DNA from: Paracoccaceae bacterium
GTDB lineage: Bacteria > Pseudomonadota > Alphaproteobacteria > Rhodobacterales > Rhodobacteraceae
DNA: 22,298 nucleotides
NCBI GenBank assembly: GCA_013214715.1
Contig: JABSSB010000020.1
Location: forward strand, 1-22,298
Direction of reading: 5' to 3'
In this document: positions 1 to 7,393 of the stretch, one piece after another
Layout: each line of letters starts with the position of its first letter
Numbering within the stretch: the first letter of the stretch is position 1
Position numbers and translations under genes: made by a program
Notes under the pieces: generated by a model
The model's input: only the letters and a program-made list of their open reading frames with translations
Database searches by the model: none
What the model was told of the DNA's origin: nothing

Positions 1-56
1 CGCTCTGGCAGCGGCTCGGGCAGTCCGGCCCGCAGCCGCACAAGCAGATTGCTCAA
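1..56 (-). CDS. Partial 5' end of a gene after cpoB, probably tRNA(Ile)-lysidine synthetase
   Basis: Only about 18 codons are present. A TTG (56..54) overlaps the cpoB stop codon as TTGA, and the frame stays open to the window edge, reading LSNLLVRLRAGLPEPLPE. In many Rhodobacteraceae, tilS follows cpoB in the tol-pal cluster, and the overlap suggests translational coupling. The peptide is too short to show the SGGxDS ATP-binding loop, so the name rests on gene order alone. A start farther downstream, outside the window, is equally possible. Confidence 0.35.
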   Translation of the reverse strand, partial: MSNLLVRLRAGLPEPLPE

Positions 57-895
57 TTGCAGTTCAGGCGGGCCATTTCCTCCCGCGCCTGCGCCACTTC
101 GACCGCGACCGGGAAACGGGTTGGCACTTCGCTCAGCGTCAGGCAGGCCTGTTGCACTTGCCCCAAGGCCCCCAAGGCCGCCCCCAGTCGGACCAATGCG
201 GGCGGGGCCGTCGGCCCGGTCCCGTCGGCGACAAAAGAATCAAGATAGGCCCGCGCCGCATCTTTGACATTGCCCTGACCTTCCAGCGCCTGCCCCCGGA
301 TCAGCGACACTTGCGGCGCCAGTGGGGAGCCCGGATATGTCTGGTCAAACTGCGCCAAAAGCGCAGCGGTGCGGGCGTAATCGCCTTCGTTCAAAGCCTC
401 CTGTGCCGCTTCGAAATCCGCGCGTTCGCCAACGGCCAGATCAGCCAGTGCCGGTGTATCCGGCGTCGAAGGTTCCGGCGCGGTGCCGACGCTGGCAGTG
501 GTGTCCCCGTCAAACTGACCAGCTGCGCCACCCAGCGTTGTGGTTTCGCCAAGGGCTGCCAGATCCCCACCTTCCAGTTCGACAAGCCGGAACTCAAGAT
601 CGCCAATCCGATTGGTCCCATCCTCGACGATCCGTTTGATCCGGTAATCCAGTTCTTCAGTGCGGGCGGTCAGTTGCTGCAACTGCGCCTCGATCGTGCC
701 GACACGATCAAAAACTGAACCCGACTGATCCGCCCCGGTCGGGGACCCGGTTGTCGACAGCTCCCGTTTCAAGGCCTGAATGTCGTAGTAGAGCACCGTC
801 AGTTCCTGCCGGATATCGGCAAGGGTCTGATCATCCTGCGCCTGCGCCGCAACAGGCCACAGAAGCGTCAGGGCGAGAAGCACACGCAGCCGCAT
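53..895 (-). CDS. cpoB: Cell division coordinator CpoB (YbgF), Tol-Pal associated
   Basis: This is a periplasmic partner of the Tol-Pal complex that, in E. coli, binds TolA and couples peptidoglycan synthesis to outer-membrane constriction. The 280-residue protein starts with a clear Sec signal peptide (hydrophobic LLALTLLWPVAAQA, cleavage near residue 20). A polar, glutamine- and leucine-rich region at about 25-110 looks like the trimerising coiled coil of the family. A Gly/Thr-rich linker follows, and the C-terminal 120 residues (from about 158) carry TPR-like repeats with the usual ALNEGDYARTAALLAQF and YPGSPLAPQ signatures. The length is normal for the family. It begins 4 bp after the pal stop and closes the tolQRAB-pal run, so it is almost certainly co-transcribed with it. 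Confidence 0.93.
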   Translation of the reverse strand: MRLRVLLALTLLWPVAAQAQDDQTLADIRQELTVLYYDIQALKRELSTTGSPTGADQSGSVFDRVGTIEAQLQQLTARTEELDYRIKRIVEDGTNRIGDLEFRLVELEGGDLAALGETTTLGGAAGQFDGDTTASVGTAPEPSTPDTPALADLAVGERADFEAAQEALNEGDYARTAALLAQFDQTYPGSPLAPQVSLIRGQALEGQGNVKDAARAYLDSFVADGTGPTAPPALVRLGAALGALGQVQQACLTLSEVPTRFPVAVEVAQAREEMARLNCN

Positions 896-899
896 CGCT

Positions 900-1397
900 T
901 TACCCTGTCAGATCCGAGGCCAGCACAGTGACCGCGCGGCGGTTCTGGGCGTAGCAGCTCTCGGCAGAACAGATTTCAAGCGGACGTTCCTTGCCAAAGC
1001 TCACAACCTGCAAACGGTTGCCGGCAATGCCACGTTCGATCAGGAATTCGCGCACCGCATTGGCGCGACGTGCGCCCAGCGCAAGGTTATATTCCCGCGT
1101 GCCCTGCTCATCGGCATGGCCTTGGATAATCGCGGTGTAAGATGGGTTGGCGATCATCCAATCCGCCTGCCCCTGCAGGATCGACTGCGCCGTTGATGTC
1201 AGGCTGGATTGATCAACCTCGAATAGCACCCGGTCGCCCACGACCTGCTGGAAATAGGCTGGGCTGGTGGGGTTCGACGCATCGCCGCCAATGCCTCCGG
1301 CCCCGCCCGCGCCGCCACCGATTGGATTGGTGACGTTGGAACATGCGCCCAGCGCGATCAGTGCCGCAGCCACCGCCAGTTTGCCTGCAATATTCAT
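900..1397 (-). CDS. pal: Peptidoglycan-associated lipoprotein Pal
   Basis: Pal is an outer-membrane lipoprotein whose OmpA-like domain binds peptidoglycan and cycles between the cell wall and TolB. The chosen start (ATG at 1397) gives MNIAGKLAV with a typical lipobox, LGAC, making Cys19 the lipidated residue. An upstream in-frame start at 1436 would put a charged extension before the signal peptide and is less likely. A Gly-rich linker (about 25-40) precedes the OmpA domain, which shows GHADEQGTREYNLALGARRA, the SFGKERP motif and a C-terminal NRRA. These include the Asp and Arg that bind diaminopimelate in the family. An AGGAGACAGGGAA stretch precedes the ATG. tolB lies 81 bp upstream and cpoB 4 bp downstream. 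Confidence 0.97.
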   Translation of the reverse strand: MNIAGKLAVAAALIALGACSNVTNPIGGGAGGAGGIGGDASNPTSPAYFQQVVGDRVLFEVDQSSLTSTAQSILQGQADWMIANPSYTAIIQGHADEQGTREYNLALGARRANAVREFLIERGIAGNRLQVVSFGKERPLEICSAESCYAQNRRAVTVLASDLTG

Positions 1398-1478
1398 TTC
1401 CCTGTCTCCTGCCCTTTTTATGCCCCTGCCGCGCAAAAGCCTATCACAGCGCCTCCGCCCGTCAAAATCACGCGCCGC

Positions 1479-2798
1479 TTACTTCTGCAAGGGCGACCAT
1501 GCCGCGTCCGATGCACCATCCGGCGTGCGCACGGGCCGCAGATTGCGCCCCGTGATATCAACCGAATACAACGCCGCACGCCCATTGGCCCCCTGTGTCT
1601 CCCGCGTGAACATGATCACGCGCCCATTAGGCGACCATGTCGGCCCTTCATCCAGGAACGAGGCCGTCAGCAACCGCTCTTCAGAGCCATCGGTGCGCAT
1701 CACGCCGATATGAAACCGACCCCGGTTCTGTTTTGTAAAGGCGATCAGATCGCCGCGCGGCGACCAGACCGGCGTGCCATAGCGGCCCTGCCCAAAGCTG
1801 ATCCGCCGCACATCGCTGCCATCAGCATTCATCACATACAGTTGCTGAGAGCCTGAGCGGTCCGATTCAAACACGATCTGACGGCCATCGGGCGAAAAGC
1901 TGGGCGCGGTTTCAATCGACGGCGAAGACGTCAGCCGCTCCAGCCCGCTACCCGAGACATTCATCCGATAAAGATCGGTATTGCCCGCGCGTGTCAGCGA
2001 AAACACAACCGTCCGCCCATCCGGCGCGAAACGTGGCGCAAAGGACATAGTGCCGTCCGCCTGCTCAAGAGGGCGACGGCTCGCTGTGGTCACGTCCAGC
2101 AGATAGACACGCGGGAAGCCGGTCTCATAGCTGGTGTAAAGCACCCGGTCACCATTCGGCGAAAAGCGCGGGGCCAGCACGATATCGTCTGATCCCGTCA
2201 GATACTGCACATTCTCACCATCGTAATCCATGATCGCCAGCCGTTTGCGGCGGTCCCCCTTGGGGCCGGTTTCCGACACAAAGACCACCCGGCTGTCGAA
2301 ATAGCCACCCTCCCCGGTCAGTTGCGCATAGACGGCATCGGCCACCTTATGCGCCATGCGCCGCCAGCCCTCCTGGGTGGAGCGGAACTGAAGCCCGGCC
2401 ATGACCTGGCCTGACACCGCATCATGCAGGCGAAACTGCACCGTCAAGCGACCGCCCGACAATCCGACCGCGCCGGTGATCACCGCCTGCGCGTTGATCG
2501 CGCGCCAATCAGCATATTGCAGCGGCGTGTTAAAATCGGTGACCTGCGAGATATAGGCGCTTTGCGGCACTTCGCGAAACAGGCCGGAATTGACAAGGTC
2601 GGCCACCACGACCTGCGCGATCCGCGCACCATATTGCGTGGCTTGCGCGTTCAAAGGGATGAAATCCGGCACCGCAACGGGCAAAGGTTCAATCACGCCT
2701 TCTGTGATCTCGATCCGCAGGGGGCCGCTTTGAGCCATGGCCAGGGGCGCCGTCAACGCCGTCAAAGCCAGAACACAGCACGCAAATACCAGCCTCAT
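1479..2798 (-). CDS. tolB: Tol-Pal system beta-propeller protein TolB
   Basis: TolB is a periplasmic protein that binds Pal and is pulled by TolA during envelope constriction. The 439-residue product has a signal peptide ending at AMAQ (about residue 23), an N-terminal alpha/beta domain (FIPLNAQATQYG..., residues 45-170) and a C-terminal six-bladed propeller. The blades are marked by repeated motifs: APRFSPNGDRVLYTS, APRFAPDGRTVVFS, APSFSPDGRQIVFES, TPVWSPRGDLIAFTK and GPTWSPNGRVIMFT. Length and architecture are standard. Its ATG overlaps the tolA stop by 4 bp (2795-2798), which indicates translational coupling. Confidence 0.97.
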   Translation of the reverse strand: MRLVFACCVLALTALTAPLAMAQSGPLRIEITEGVIEPLPVAVPDFIPLNAQATQYGARIAQVVVADLVNSGLFREVPQSAYISQVTDFNTPLQYADWRAINAQAVITGAVGLSGGRLTVQFRLHDAVSGQVMAGLQFRSTQEGWRRMAHKVADAVYAQLTGEGGYFDSRVVFVSETGPKGDRRKRLAIMDYDGENVQYLTGSDDIVLAPRFSPNGDRVLYTSYETGFPRVYLLDVTTASRRPLEQADGTMSFAPRFAPDGRTVVFSLTRAGNTDLYRMNVSGSGLERLTSSPSIETAPSFSPDGRQIVFESDRSGSQQLYVMNADGSDVRRISFGQGRYGTPVWSPRGDLIAFTKQNRGRFHIGVMRTDGSEERLLTASFLDEGPTWSPNGRVIMFTRETQGANGRAALYSVDITGRNLRPVRTPDGASDAAWSPLQK

Positions 2799-3910
2799 TT
2801 GATCCGCATCCTTTCAGGATTGAATGTCATCTCTATCTCGCGCCATTGGTCGTATTTCTCAACCGGTAATTCAAACCCGTGCTTGCCACAGCGAATGATC
2901 GCCCGGCGCGCGGCCTGAAACGCGATCTCGACCGCCCGACCAGATCCGCCTGTGGCCGAAAGCTGCCGGATCGAATTCACATCCGGTGTGCCATCGGAGT
3001 TCATGGTCACGCCAACCTCGACCGTTACCTGCAGAGCATCCGTGGACAGTGACCCGGTGTTCCAGCAGCGCGACACCGCCACCCGCAGTCCATCTTTTTC
3101 GCCTGCAGTCAAAGGCGGGCCGGTGGGCACCGGCACGGGGTCCGTCCCCAAAGCCTGCCTCAGCGCGTCTTCAGCCGCCGCGTTGGGGTCCGTCTGAGGT
3201 TGCGCCGCAGGGGTCGGCGTAGGCGTGGGCGTCGGCTGTGGCATTTGCAGATCGCGCGGGCGCAGCGGCGGCACGCGGAACGGAACGGCGCTGGCCACCT
3301 CTTCGGCCTCGGCCTCGGTCACGATGCGGTCGCTGGCGGCTTCCTCGGCTGTTTCACGCTGGCTTTCGGCCTCGACCTCGCCGGTTTCGTCCGGCGTCAC
3401 CGCGGATTGGCTGTCGACATCAATGGCCACATCTTCGGGCGGTGGAGCGACGGGTGTGGGCGCCACCCGATCCGACTGTTGCAGGGCAGGTGTCTCATCC
3501 GAAATCTGGGGCAGATCCGGCGTCACAGGCGTGTCGGGCGCCGGCGGGGCCAGAACGGCAGTGTCTGGCAAATCTGGCACGGGCTCGGGCGTGGGCGGCT
3601 CCGGTTCGGTTTCCGGCTGCGGTTTGGCCACCGGGTCGGGTTGATCGATCTGGGGGACAGGCAAATCATCGGTCACCTCAGGCAGATCAGGCGCATTGGG
3701 CGTGGCGGGGGCGGGCAGTGCGACCTCCTGCGATAATGCGGGCGGCGTGCGGAACGCGGTCAGCGCCTCGAACTCGTCCATCGTGATGATCGACACCTCC
3801 TGGATCGGTTCACTGGGCGGCGTGAAGCCGGAGAACACGCCTTCAATCATCACCCAGCCCACCAACCCGATATGGGCCACCGCCGATATTTTGGTCCCGG
3901 TATCGAACAC
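2795..3910 (-). CDS. tolA: TolA-like inner-membrane energy-transducing protein
   Basis: TolA links the TolQR motor in the inner membrane to TolB/Pal. The 371-residue protein has one N-terminal membrane segment (about residues 8-28), a very long Pro/Asp/Glu-rich periplasmic spacer (about 31-240, ending in a PTPTPTPTP tract), and a compact C-terminal domain (about 245-371) of the TonB/TolA type. Cys282 and Cys341 could form the disulfide seen in TolA domain III. The spacer differs from the Lys/Ala/Glu-rich helix of E. coli TolA and is closer in composition to TonB. Position between tolR (4 bp upstream) and tolB (4-bp overlap) supports the TolA assignment. Confidence 0.9.
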   Translation of the reverse strand: MFDTGTKISAVAHIGLVGWVMIEGVFSGFTPPSEPIQEVSIITMDEFEALTAFRTPPALSQEVALPAPATPNAPDLPEVTDDLPVPQIDQPDPVAKPQPETEPEPPTPEPVPDLPDTAVLAPPAPDTPVTPDLPQISDETPALQQSDRVAPTPVAPPPEDVAIDVDSQSAVTPDETGEVEAESQRETAEEAASDRIVTEAEAEEVASAVPFRVPPLRPRDLQMPQPTPTPTPTPAAQPQTDPNAAAEDALRQALGTDPVPVPTGPPLTAGEKDGLRVAVSRCWNTGSLSTDALQVTVEVGVTMNSDGTPDVNSIRQLSATGGSGRAVEIAFQAARRAIIRCGKHGFELPVEKYDQWREIEMTFNPERMRIK

Positions 3911-3914
3911 CGGA

Positions 3915-4388
3915 TTACTCGTCCGTCCCGTCGAGCCGCGGCCCGCCCGTGTCGGTCACAAGGGCCACATTGGAAAACCCCGCCCCGTTCAGCGCCCCCA
4001 TCACCTGCATGACCAGCGCGTAAGGCACCGCGCCATCGGCCCGAAGGTAGATGCGATCACTGTCACGTTCACTGGCGATGCCCCGCAGGCGCGGCACAAG
4101 CTGGTCGGCTGTGACCTCGGTCGTTTGTATCTGAATGTTGCCTTCGGCAGTGATCGTGACCGAGAGCGGCTCTTCCTGTGCACCGGGCAACGCCTGCGCG
4201 GCGGTCTTGGGCAGATCGACAGGGACGCCCACGGTCAGCAAAGGCGCAGCCACCATAAAGATGATCAGCAGCACCATCATCACGTCTACAAAGGGCGTGA
4301 CATTGATTTCAGCCATCGGTTGCGCGCGCCGCCGACGCCGCCCGCGCCGCCCCGACTGGCCCGATCCCCCCTGAAGCGCCGCGCCCAT
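3915..4388 (-). CDS. tolR: Biopolymer transport protein TolR
   Basis: TolR is an ExbD/TolR-family subunit of the proton-driven TolQR motor. The 157-residue protein has a short Arg-rich cytoplasmic N-terminus (residues 13-21 are almost all Arg), the family signature AEINVTPFVDVMMVLLIIF with the protonatable Asp at residue 35, and one membrane segment (about 33-54). A periplasmic domain follows, with the usual VPVDLP motif and the RLRGIASERDSDRIYLRADG region. It starts 3 bp after the tolQ stop and ends 4 bp before tolA, so the three genes are one translation-coupled block. Confidence 0.96.
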   Translation of the reverse strand: MGAALQGGSGQSGRRGRRRRRAQPMAEINVTPFVDVMMVLLIIFMVAAPLLTVGVPVDLPKTAAQALPGAQEEPLSVTITAEGNIQIQTTEVTADQLVPRLRGIASERDSDRIYLRADGAVPYALVMQVMGALNGAGFSNVALVTDTGGPRLDGTDE

Positions 4389-4391
4389 TGC

Positions 4392-5090
4392 TCAGCGGTC
4401 CAACTGGCGCGACAGGATGGTCGCGAATTCATCGGCAAAGGCCTCATAGCCCGCCACGATCCTGTCGCTGTCGGCAGAAAGCTTGTTGTAGAAAATCACT
4501 GCCGGGATCGCGGCCAAAAGGCCAAGACCCGTGGCCAGCAACGCCTCGGCGATGCCCGGCGCCACGACGGCCAGATTTGTGTTCTGCTGCTCGGCAATTT
4601 CGATGAAGGCATTCATGATGCCCCAGACCGTGCCGAAGAGGCCCACAAATGGCGCGGTCGATCCCACGGTCGCAAGAACCGGCAAACCGCGTTGCAGCCG
4701 GTCGCTTTCCTTGGAAATTGCGACATCCATGGCACGGTCAATCCGCGCCTCAGCCCCAGCGATCAGCCCGCCATCTTCGCGATGCGACCGTTCCCATTCG
4801 ACCATACCTGCGCAAAACACGCGCTGAGACGCTCCGCGTGGGGTATCTCCGATTTCCTCGAACAACCCATCCAGCGGCTCACCCGACCAAAAACGGCGGT
4901 CGAATTTCTTGGCTTCGGCCCGCGCGGCCCGGAAGGTTATGGATTTCTGCAAAATGATGGCCCACGCCCAGAACGACGACAGGATCAGCATCAGCATAAC
5001 CAGCTTGACGGTCAGCGTGGCCCGCAGGAACAGCCCCCACATCGTAAAATCATGCGCAACCTGCGCGGTGGCGATCACCTCGGTTTCCAT
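4392..5090 (-). CDS. tolQ: Tol-Pal system proton channel protein TolQ
   Basis: TolQ is the MotA/TolQ/ExbB-family subunit that forms the pentameric proton channel around TolR. The 232-residue protein has a first membrane helix at about 24-48, a long cytoplasmic loop (about 50-135), and two further helices. One spans about 137-160 with GSTAPFVGLFGTVWGIMNAF, and the other about 178-201 with GIAEALLATGLGLLAAIPAV, the two most conserved blocks of the family. It is the first gene of the minus-strand tol-pal run, preceded by a 197-bp intergenic region shared with the divergent ybgC. Confidence 0.97.
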   Translation of the reverse strand: METEVIATAQVAHDFTMWGLFLRATLTVKLVMLMLILSSFWAWAIILQKSITFRAARAEAKKFDRRFWSGEPLDGLFEEIGDTPRGASQRVFCAGMVEWERSHREDGGLIAGAEARIDRAMDVAISKESDRLQRGLPVLATVGSTAPFVGLFGTVWGIMNAFIEIAEQQNTNLAVVAPGIAEALLATGLGLLAAIPAVIFYNKLSADSDRIVAGYEAFADEFATILSRQLDR

Positions 5091-5287
5091 CTGCCTGCCT
5101 TGTCTTGCCTCGCTCTGCCGCTGTTTCGCGGCTCTTTGGCATGTAAACTACCCCAAGGCTTGCAACATTGCCAAGCACGCGGGCGTGATGCTTGAAAATC
5201 ACCACAAAAAAGGGCGGGTTTCCGCCAAACTTGCATCCTGCCCGCGGCCCCGATAGGCCGGGGTCAACACCCCAGAAAGGGATTTCG
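5091..5287. promoter_or_regulatory. Divergent intergenic region between tolQ and ybgC
   Basis: These 197 bp separate two genes transcribed away from each other, so both promoters should lie here. It holds an A/T-rich patch (around 5193-5211), a hairpin next to a run of six A/T (described separately) and a GC-rich ybgC-proximal part. The ybgC ribosome binding site is AGAAAGG, just before 5288. On the minus strand, TTGGCA and TAGTTT, 18 bp apart (about 5173-5144), are a weak promoter candidate for tolQ. No strong consensus pair is evident on the plus strand. Confidence 0.4.
5206..5226 (-). terminator. Terminator-like hairpin in the tolQ leader
   Basis: Read on the minus strand, a perfect 5-bp GC stem (GGCGG/CCGCC, loop AAAC, 5226-5213) is followed by one C and then six T (5211-5206). 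This is the form of a small rho-independent terminator pointing toward tolQ. It may stop antisense or read-through transcription coming from the porin remnant, or act in the tolQ leader. The stem is short, so function is uncertain. Confidence 0.4.
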
Positions 5288-5725
5288 ATGCAGCAGCCGA
5301 TTGGCACATTCACGCAAGGGCGCTTTGAGATGCCTGCGCGTATTTATTACTACGAAACCGACACAGGCGGGGTCGTCCATCACTCCAATTACCTGCGCCT
5401 GATGGAGCGCTGTCGGACCGAGATGCTGCGCGCTCTGGGTCATGCGGTGCTTTATGAGGACGGCTCCACCTATGTGGTGATGAACGCGCAGGTGAACTGG
5501 CTCAAGCCCGCGCGGCTTGATGACGATGTGATCGTGACCGCCGATGTGCGCGACATGGGCGCGGCGCATGTGACCTTTGGTCAAACAGTAGAGCGTGGGG
5601 AGGAAGTGCTGTTCACCGCCACGATCCGTGCGGCTTTTGTCGGGCCAAGCCTGCGCCCGCAGCGTTTTCCCAAGGATTTGCGAACCGCCTATCAGGGGCT
5701 GATGGAGCAAGCTCAAAACCAATGA
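5288..5725 (+). CDS. ybgC: Tol-Pal system-associated acyl-CoA thioesterase YbgC
   Basis: This is a hotdog-fold thioesterase acting on acyl-CoA/acyl-ACP in the cytoplasm, commonly linked to tol-pal and to phospholipid metabolism. The ATG at 5288 gives 145 residues, normal for the family, and is preceded by AGAAAGG about 7 bp upstream. The earlier in-frame ATG at 5192 would add 32 residues without family character and has no good ribosome binding site. The active-site block YYETDTGGVVHHSNY (residues 21-35) contains the expected catalytic Asp25. In E. coli ybgC heads the tol-pal operon; here it is divergent from tolQ, so it has its own promoter. Confidence 0.94.
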   Translation: MQQPIGTFTQGRFEMPARIYYYETDTGGVVHHSNYLRLMERCRTEMLRALGHAVLYEDGSTYVVMNAQVNWLKPARLDDDVIVTADVRDMGAAHVTFGQTVERGEEVLFTATIRAAFVGPSLRPQRFPKDLRTAYQGLMEQAQNQ

Positions 5726-5767
5726 CGGCGCGTCCCTCAGGGCAGGCCGCAGCGCACATATATCCGA

Positions 5768-6429
5768 TCAGAATTTCGCTCGCACACTGGCCAGCACGAC
5801 ATTGGCGTCGCTGAACTGGGCTTTGTCGGCCTTCAGGTCGTAATGTCGGTATGAAGCATAGGCCTCGAGAGTCATCTTGTCGAATTTCTGAACCTCACCG
5901 ATCCCAACGAAATTGCCGCGATCTCCAATCACGCCGGTTATCGTCTGCTTCTGTAGGAAATCGCGTGAGCTGTAGACATGAACCCCAAAGGCCGTCTCAC
6001 CTGTTGAAAAGAACTGCGTCCAGTGGCCCGGTTTGCCATAGGTATATTTGCCACCGTCCTTTTGCTCACCTGCGGCCATGGTGACGTTGACCCAATTGCC
6101 AAACAGGACCGAGGCGGAGCCGATGGCGCGTTCCACCTTGCCGCCGCCACTCTTGTCTTCCTGCGACATGCCCAGCCCCGCCACAACCTGCGTTACACCA
6201 AAGGTTTCTTCATAGTTCAACGACACATCGTAGAACTTGCTGTCGCCCTTGGTGGGATCAGTGGTCAGGCTATTGCGCCCGGCAGCGACCGCGATGCTGA
6301 ACCCGTTGAAAGATGGCGTGTCATAGCGCACACGCCCGTGGCGTTCTCCGTGAGGTTGCTGAACAAACCCAGACCAGCATCTGCCGTGTCGCCCAGAATG
6401 CTGTAGCCGCCCGGAACTTTGGCACCGAC
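5768..6429 (-). pseudogene. Decayed porin gene, 5' part missing and one frameshift
   Basis: The frame that ends at 5768 encodes about 185 residues of an outer-membrane beta-barrel typical of rhodobacterial trimeric porins. It shows RYDTPSFNGFSIAVAAG, alternating amphipathic strands, Gly/Asp-rich turns and a C-terminal Phe. Upstream, the homologous reading continues in a different frame (GYSILGDTADAGLGLFSNL, then TENATGV). The two frames join if one CA of the CACAC at 6329-6333 is removed, so a 2-bp duplication has broken the gene. Porin-like coding fades out near 6420-6429, and no signal peptide or N-terminal strands are found, so roughly the first third of a normal porin is missing. A sequencing error could explain the frameshift but not the lost 5' end. 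Confidence 0.75.
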
Positions 6430-6634
6430 ACAAGACGCCAAGCAGAGCGGTCGCAAGGCCAGTTCATCAACACCGTGTTGCGTTGTCGTGAGTCTTTGAG
6501 AGACCCGGTTGCGCGGAAGCGTTTGGTTCAAATGCACTGATCTGAAAGCGCAGGTTATCGATCGCACAACTCGGATCAGCTTTTCTTACATTTGTTCAGC
6601 TTCGGCAGAAATCAACCGAAAATGACGCCTGTCG

Positions 6635-7288
6635 TCAATTTGCAGAGGTCTGCCCGGCTTGCACGCGGGCAAAAAGCCGTAGGGCGTGGCTCACATCCTG
6701 TGCTGCTCCGGGCAAAACCGGATCATAGGCAGCTCGGATCACATCCGCGATATCGGGGCGCAGGATTGTGCGTTCTCCGGCCACGGCTAGAGCGGATCGG
6801 TCCCGAAAAGCGAGATCCGACCAAAGCAGTACGGTCTGTACGACCTGGCTAAGCGCCAAAGTTTCCGCCGGCACGGATGAGAGATGGCGATCCATCCGCA
6901 GAAAGACGAAGGCAGCCTTGATCGCGCCGTCGGGATCAAAGCGGAAGACGCGATATTGATTGGCATCAGCCTCCTTCAGGCGCGTGACCAGCGGTGCCAG
7001 CCCGTCGATCAACCTGTCCAGATCCGGGACCGCCAATAATTCATCCCAATCGCGGAAGAAGAAGACCAGGCAATTGCCGCCCAGTTCGGGATCTGTGTCT
7101 GCCATCTTGTGCCCGGCCAAAGCGACCACGGCTTCGAACGCCCCCTTGACGATGGACAGCGTGTCGTCTTCGACGCCAAACACCACCGGCACGATAGGCC
7201 GCCCCCAACGCGCAAAGGCATAATCGCCGCTTTCACGGGTGAAGAGGGCTTCGATCTTGGACGGTGTCAGCGAAGAGGTCTGGGTCAT
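6635..7288 (-). CDS. Conserved-looking protein of unknown function
   Basis: I do not recognise this 217-residue protein. It has no signal peptide or membrane helix and looks soluble and cytoplasmic. Readable features are RWGRPIVPVVFGVEDDTLS (about 28-46), a Gly/Asn/Cys patch GGNCLVFFFRDWDEL (about 69-83), and a mainly helical C-terminal half. The pattern of charged helices and short strands with normal codon use argues for a real gene. The start is well supported: AAGGAG lies 8 bp before the ATG at 7288. It diverges from the CDF transporter gene (106 bp apart) and lies next to the porin remnant. A role in metal or redox sensing linked to the CDF gene would be guesswork. Confidence 0.75.
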   Translation of the reverse strand: MTQTSSLTPSKIEALFTRESGDYAFARWGRPIVPVVFGVEDDTLSIVKGAFEAVVALAGHKMADTDPELGGNCLVFFFRDWDELLAVPDLDRLIDGLAPLVTRLKEADANQYRVFRFDPDGAIKAAFVFLRMDRHLSSVPAETLALSQVVQTVLLWSDLAFRDRSALAVAGERTILRPDIADVIRAAYDPVLPGAAQDVSHALRLFARVQAGQTSAN

Positions 7289-7359
7289 GCAATAGCTCCT
7301 TGAGCGTCCCCTTAGCGATACGCAGGATTATCGGCAATGGCCCAGAGCGAACACGGGCT

Positions 7360-7374
7360 TGGGTCGCGGACCCA
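7360..7374. repeat. Perfect inverted repeat upstream of the CDF gene
   Basis: TGGGTC and GACCCA flank a GCG centre, giving a 15-bp imperfect palindrome whose end lies 19 bp before the CDF start. The region is the shared upstream DNA of two divergent genes, so it could be an operator for a dimeric regulator or a hairpin in the CDF leader. No conventional -35/-10 pair was evident beside it. Confidence 0.4.
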
Positions 7375-7393
7375 CGAATGGTAGCCAAGACCC

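Noticed and set aside
3220..3237. (PT)n DNA tract in tolA considered as a phase-variation repeat
   Set aside because: The repeat is only a few imperfect hexamer units and any change would stay in frame, so there is no on/off switch.
3696..5195. 499-aa plus-strand open frame opposite tolA, tolR and tolQ
   Set aside because: The minus-strand Tol genes are unmistakable and the antisense product has no recognisable domain or ribosome binding site.
6313..6540. Plus-strand 75-aa frame over the porin breakpoint as a transposase remnant
   Set aside because: Its first part is antisense to porin coding, and the rest has no DDE or HTH motif I can identify. No terminal inverted repeats or target duplications are visible.
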